In this document: positions 6,531-6,604 of the stretch, piece by piece
How positions within the stretch are numbered: position 1 is the stretch's first letter
Layout: each line of letters begins with the position of its first letter
NCBI GenBank assembly: GCA_009778275.1
Contig: WRKC01000050.1
Location: 1-6,604 of the forward strand
Length of the DNA: 6,604 nt
Origin: Methanomassiliicoccaceae archaeon
GTDB taxonomy: Archaea; Thermoplasmatota; Thermoplasmata; Methanomassiliicoccales; Methanomethylophilaceae
Direction: 5' to 3'
The notes under the pieces: model-generated
The model's database searches: none
What the model was told of the DNA's origin: nothing
What the model saw: only the letters and a program-made list of their open reading frames with translations
Program-made: the position numbers and the translations under genes

Positions 6531-6604
6531 CGGGCCTGAAGGGATTCGAACCCCTGACCACCTGATTAAAAGTCAGATGCTCTACCTAGCTGAGCTACAG
6601 GCCC
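6531..6604 (-). tRNA. tRNA-Lys (anticodon UUU)
   Basis: A complete 74-base cloverleaf can be folded, ending exactly at the window edge. The acceptor stem is GGGCCTG/CAGGCCC (7 perfect pairs) with G as discriminator. The D stem is GCTC/GAGC with a GG-containing loop. The anticodon stem is TCTGA/TCAGG with loop CTTTTAA, placing the anticodon TTT at 6568-6570. The variable loop has 5 bases. The T stem is AGGGG/CCCTT with one G-U pair and loop TTCGAAT. No CCA is encoded after the discriminator (the next bases are CTG), as is common in archaea. There is no intron. UUU reads AAA and, by wobble, AAG lysine codons. It faces the same way as rpoH, 123 bases upstream of the proposed rpoH start. Confidence 0.97.

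Noticed and set aside
1..6604. CRISPR array, insertion sequence, integrase, attachment site next to the tRNA, or other accessory system
   Set aside because: There are no spaced direct repeats, no transposase or integrase frame and no duplicate of the tRNA 3' end. The DNA is fully accounted for by core genes and a 123-base leader.

Overview
The window carries the head of an archaeal RNA polymerase operon, all on the minus strand. Read in the direction of transcription (from high to low coordinates) the order is: a complete tRNA-Lys(UUU) at the right edge, a short leader of about 120 bases, rpoH (Rpo5), rpoB (Rpo2, one unsplit polypeptide of 1200 residues), and rpoA1 (Rpo1N/A'). The last runs off the left edge just after the bridge helix. 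Coding density is nearly total. rpoH and rpoB are 4 bases apart, and rpoB and rpoA1 overlap by 4 bases (ATGA).

The organism is an archaeon. The H-B-A' order, an Rpb5-like RpoH without the eukaryotic N-terminal domain, a tRNA without encoded CCA and archaeal-type Shine-Dalgarno sequences all say so. The undivided RpoB argues against the methanogen, Archaeoglobus and haloarchaeal groups with split B''/B' subunits. Together with its unusual length, moderately high GC and CxxC-rich insertions, it points towards Thermoplasmatota, possibly a Methanomassiliicoccales-like lineage. That placement is inference; no species is identified.

The three proteins assemble into one enzyme. Rpo1N supplies the Mg-binding NADFDGD loop, clamp zinc sites and bridge helix. 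Rpo2 supplies the opposing wall, the two active-site lysines and the hybrid-binding domain. Rpo5 is the jaw/assembly subunit. Translation looks tightly coupled: each gene has a Shine-Dalgarno sequence next to or inside the preceding gene. Both rpoH and rpoB appear to start with TTG.

This is an ordinary housekeeping region. I found no mobile element, CRISPR array, intein, frameshift or novel system. The points worth a second look are small: a four-cysteine insertion in RpoB, a four-cysteine cluster in RpoA1, a Pro-to-Leu change beside the catalytic loop, the start of rpoH, and the leader between tRNA-Lys and rpoH, which holds a 19-codon ORF and a GC-rich inverted repeat.
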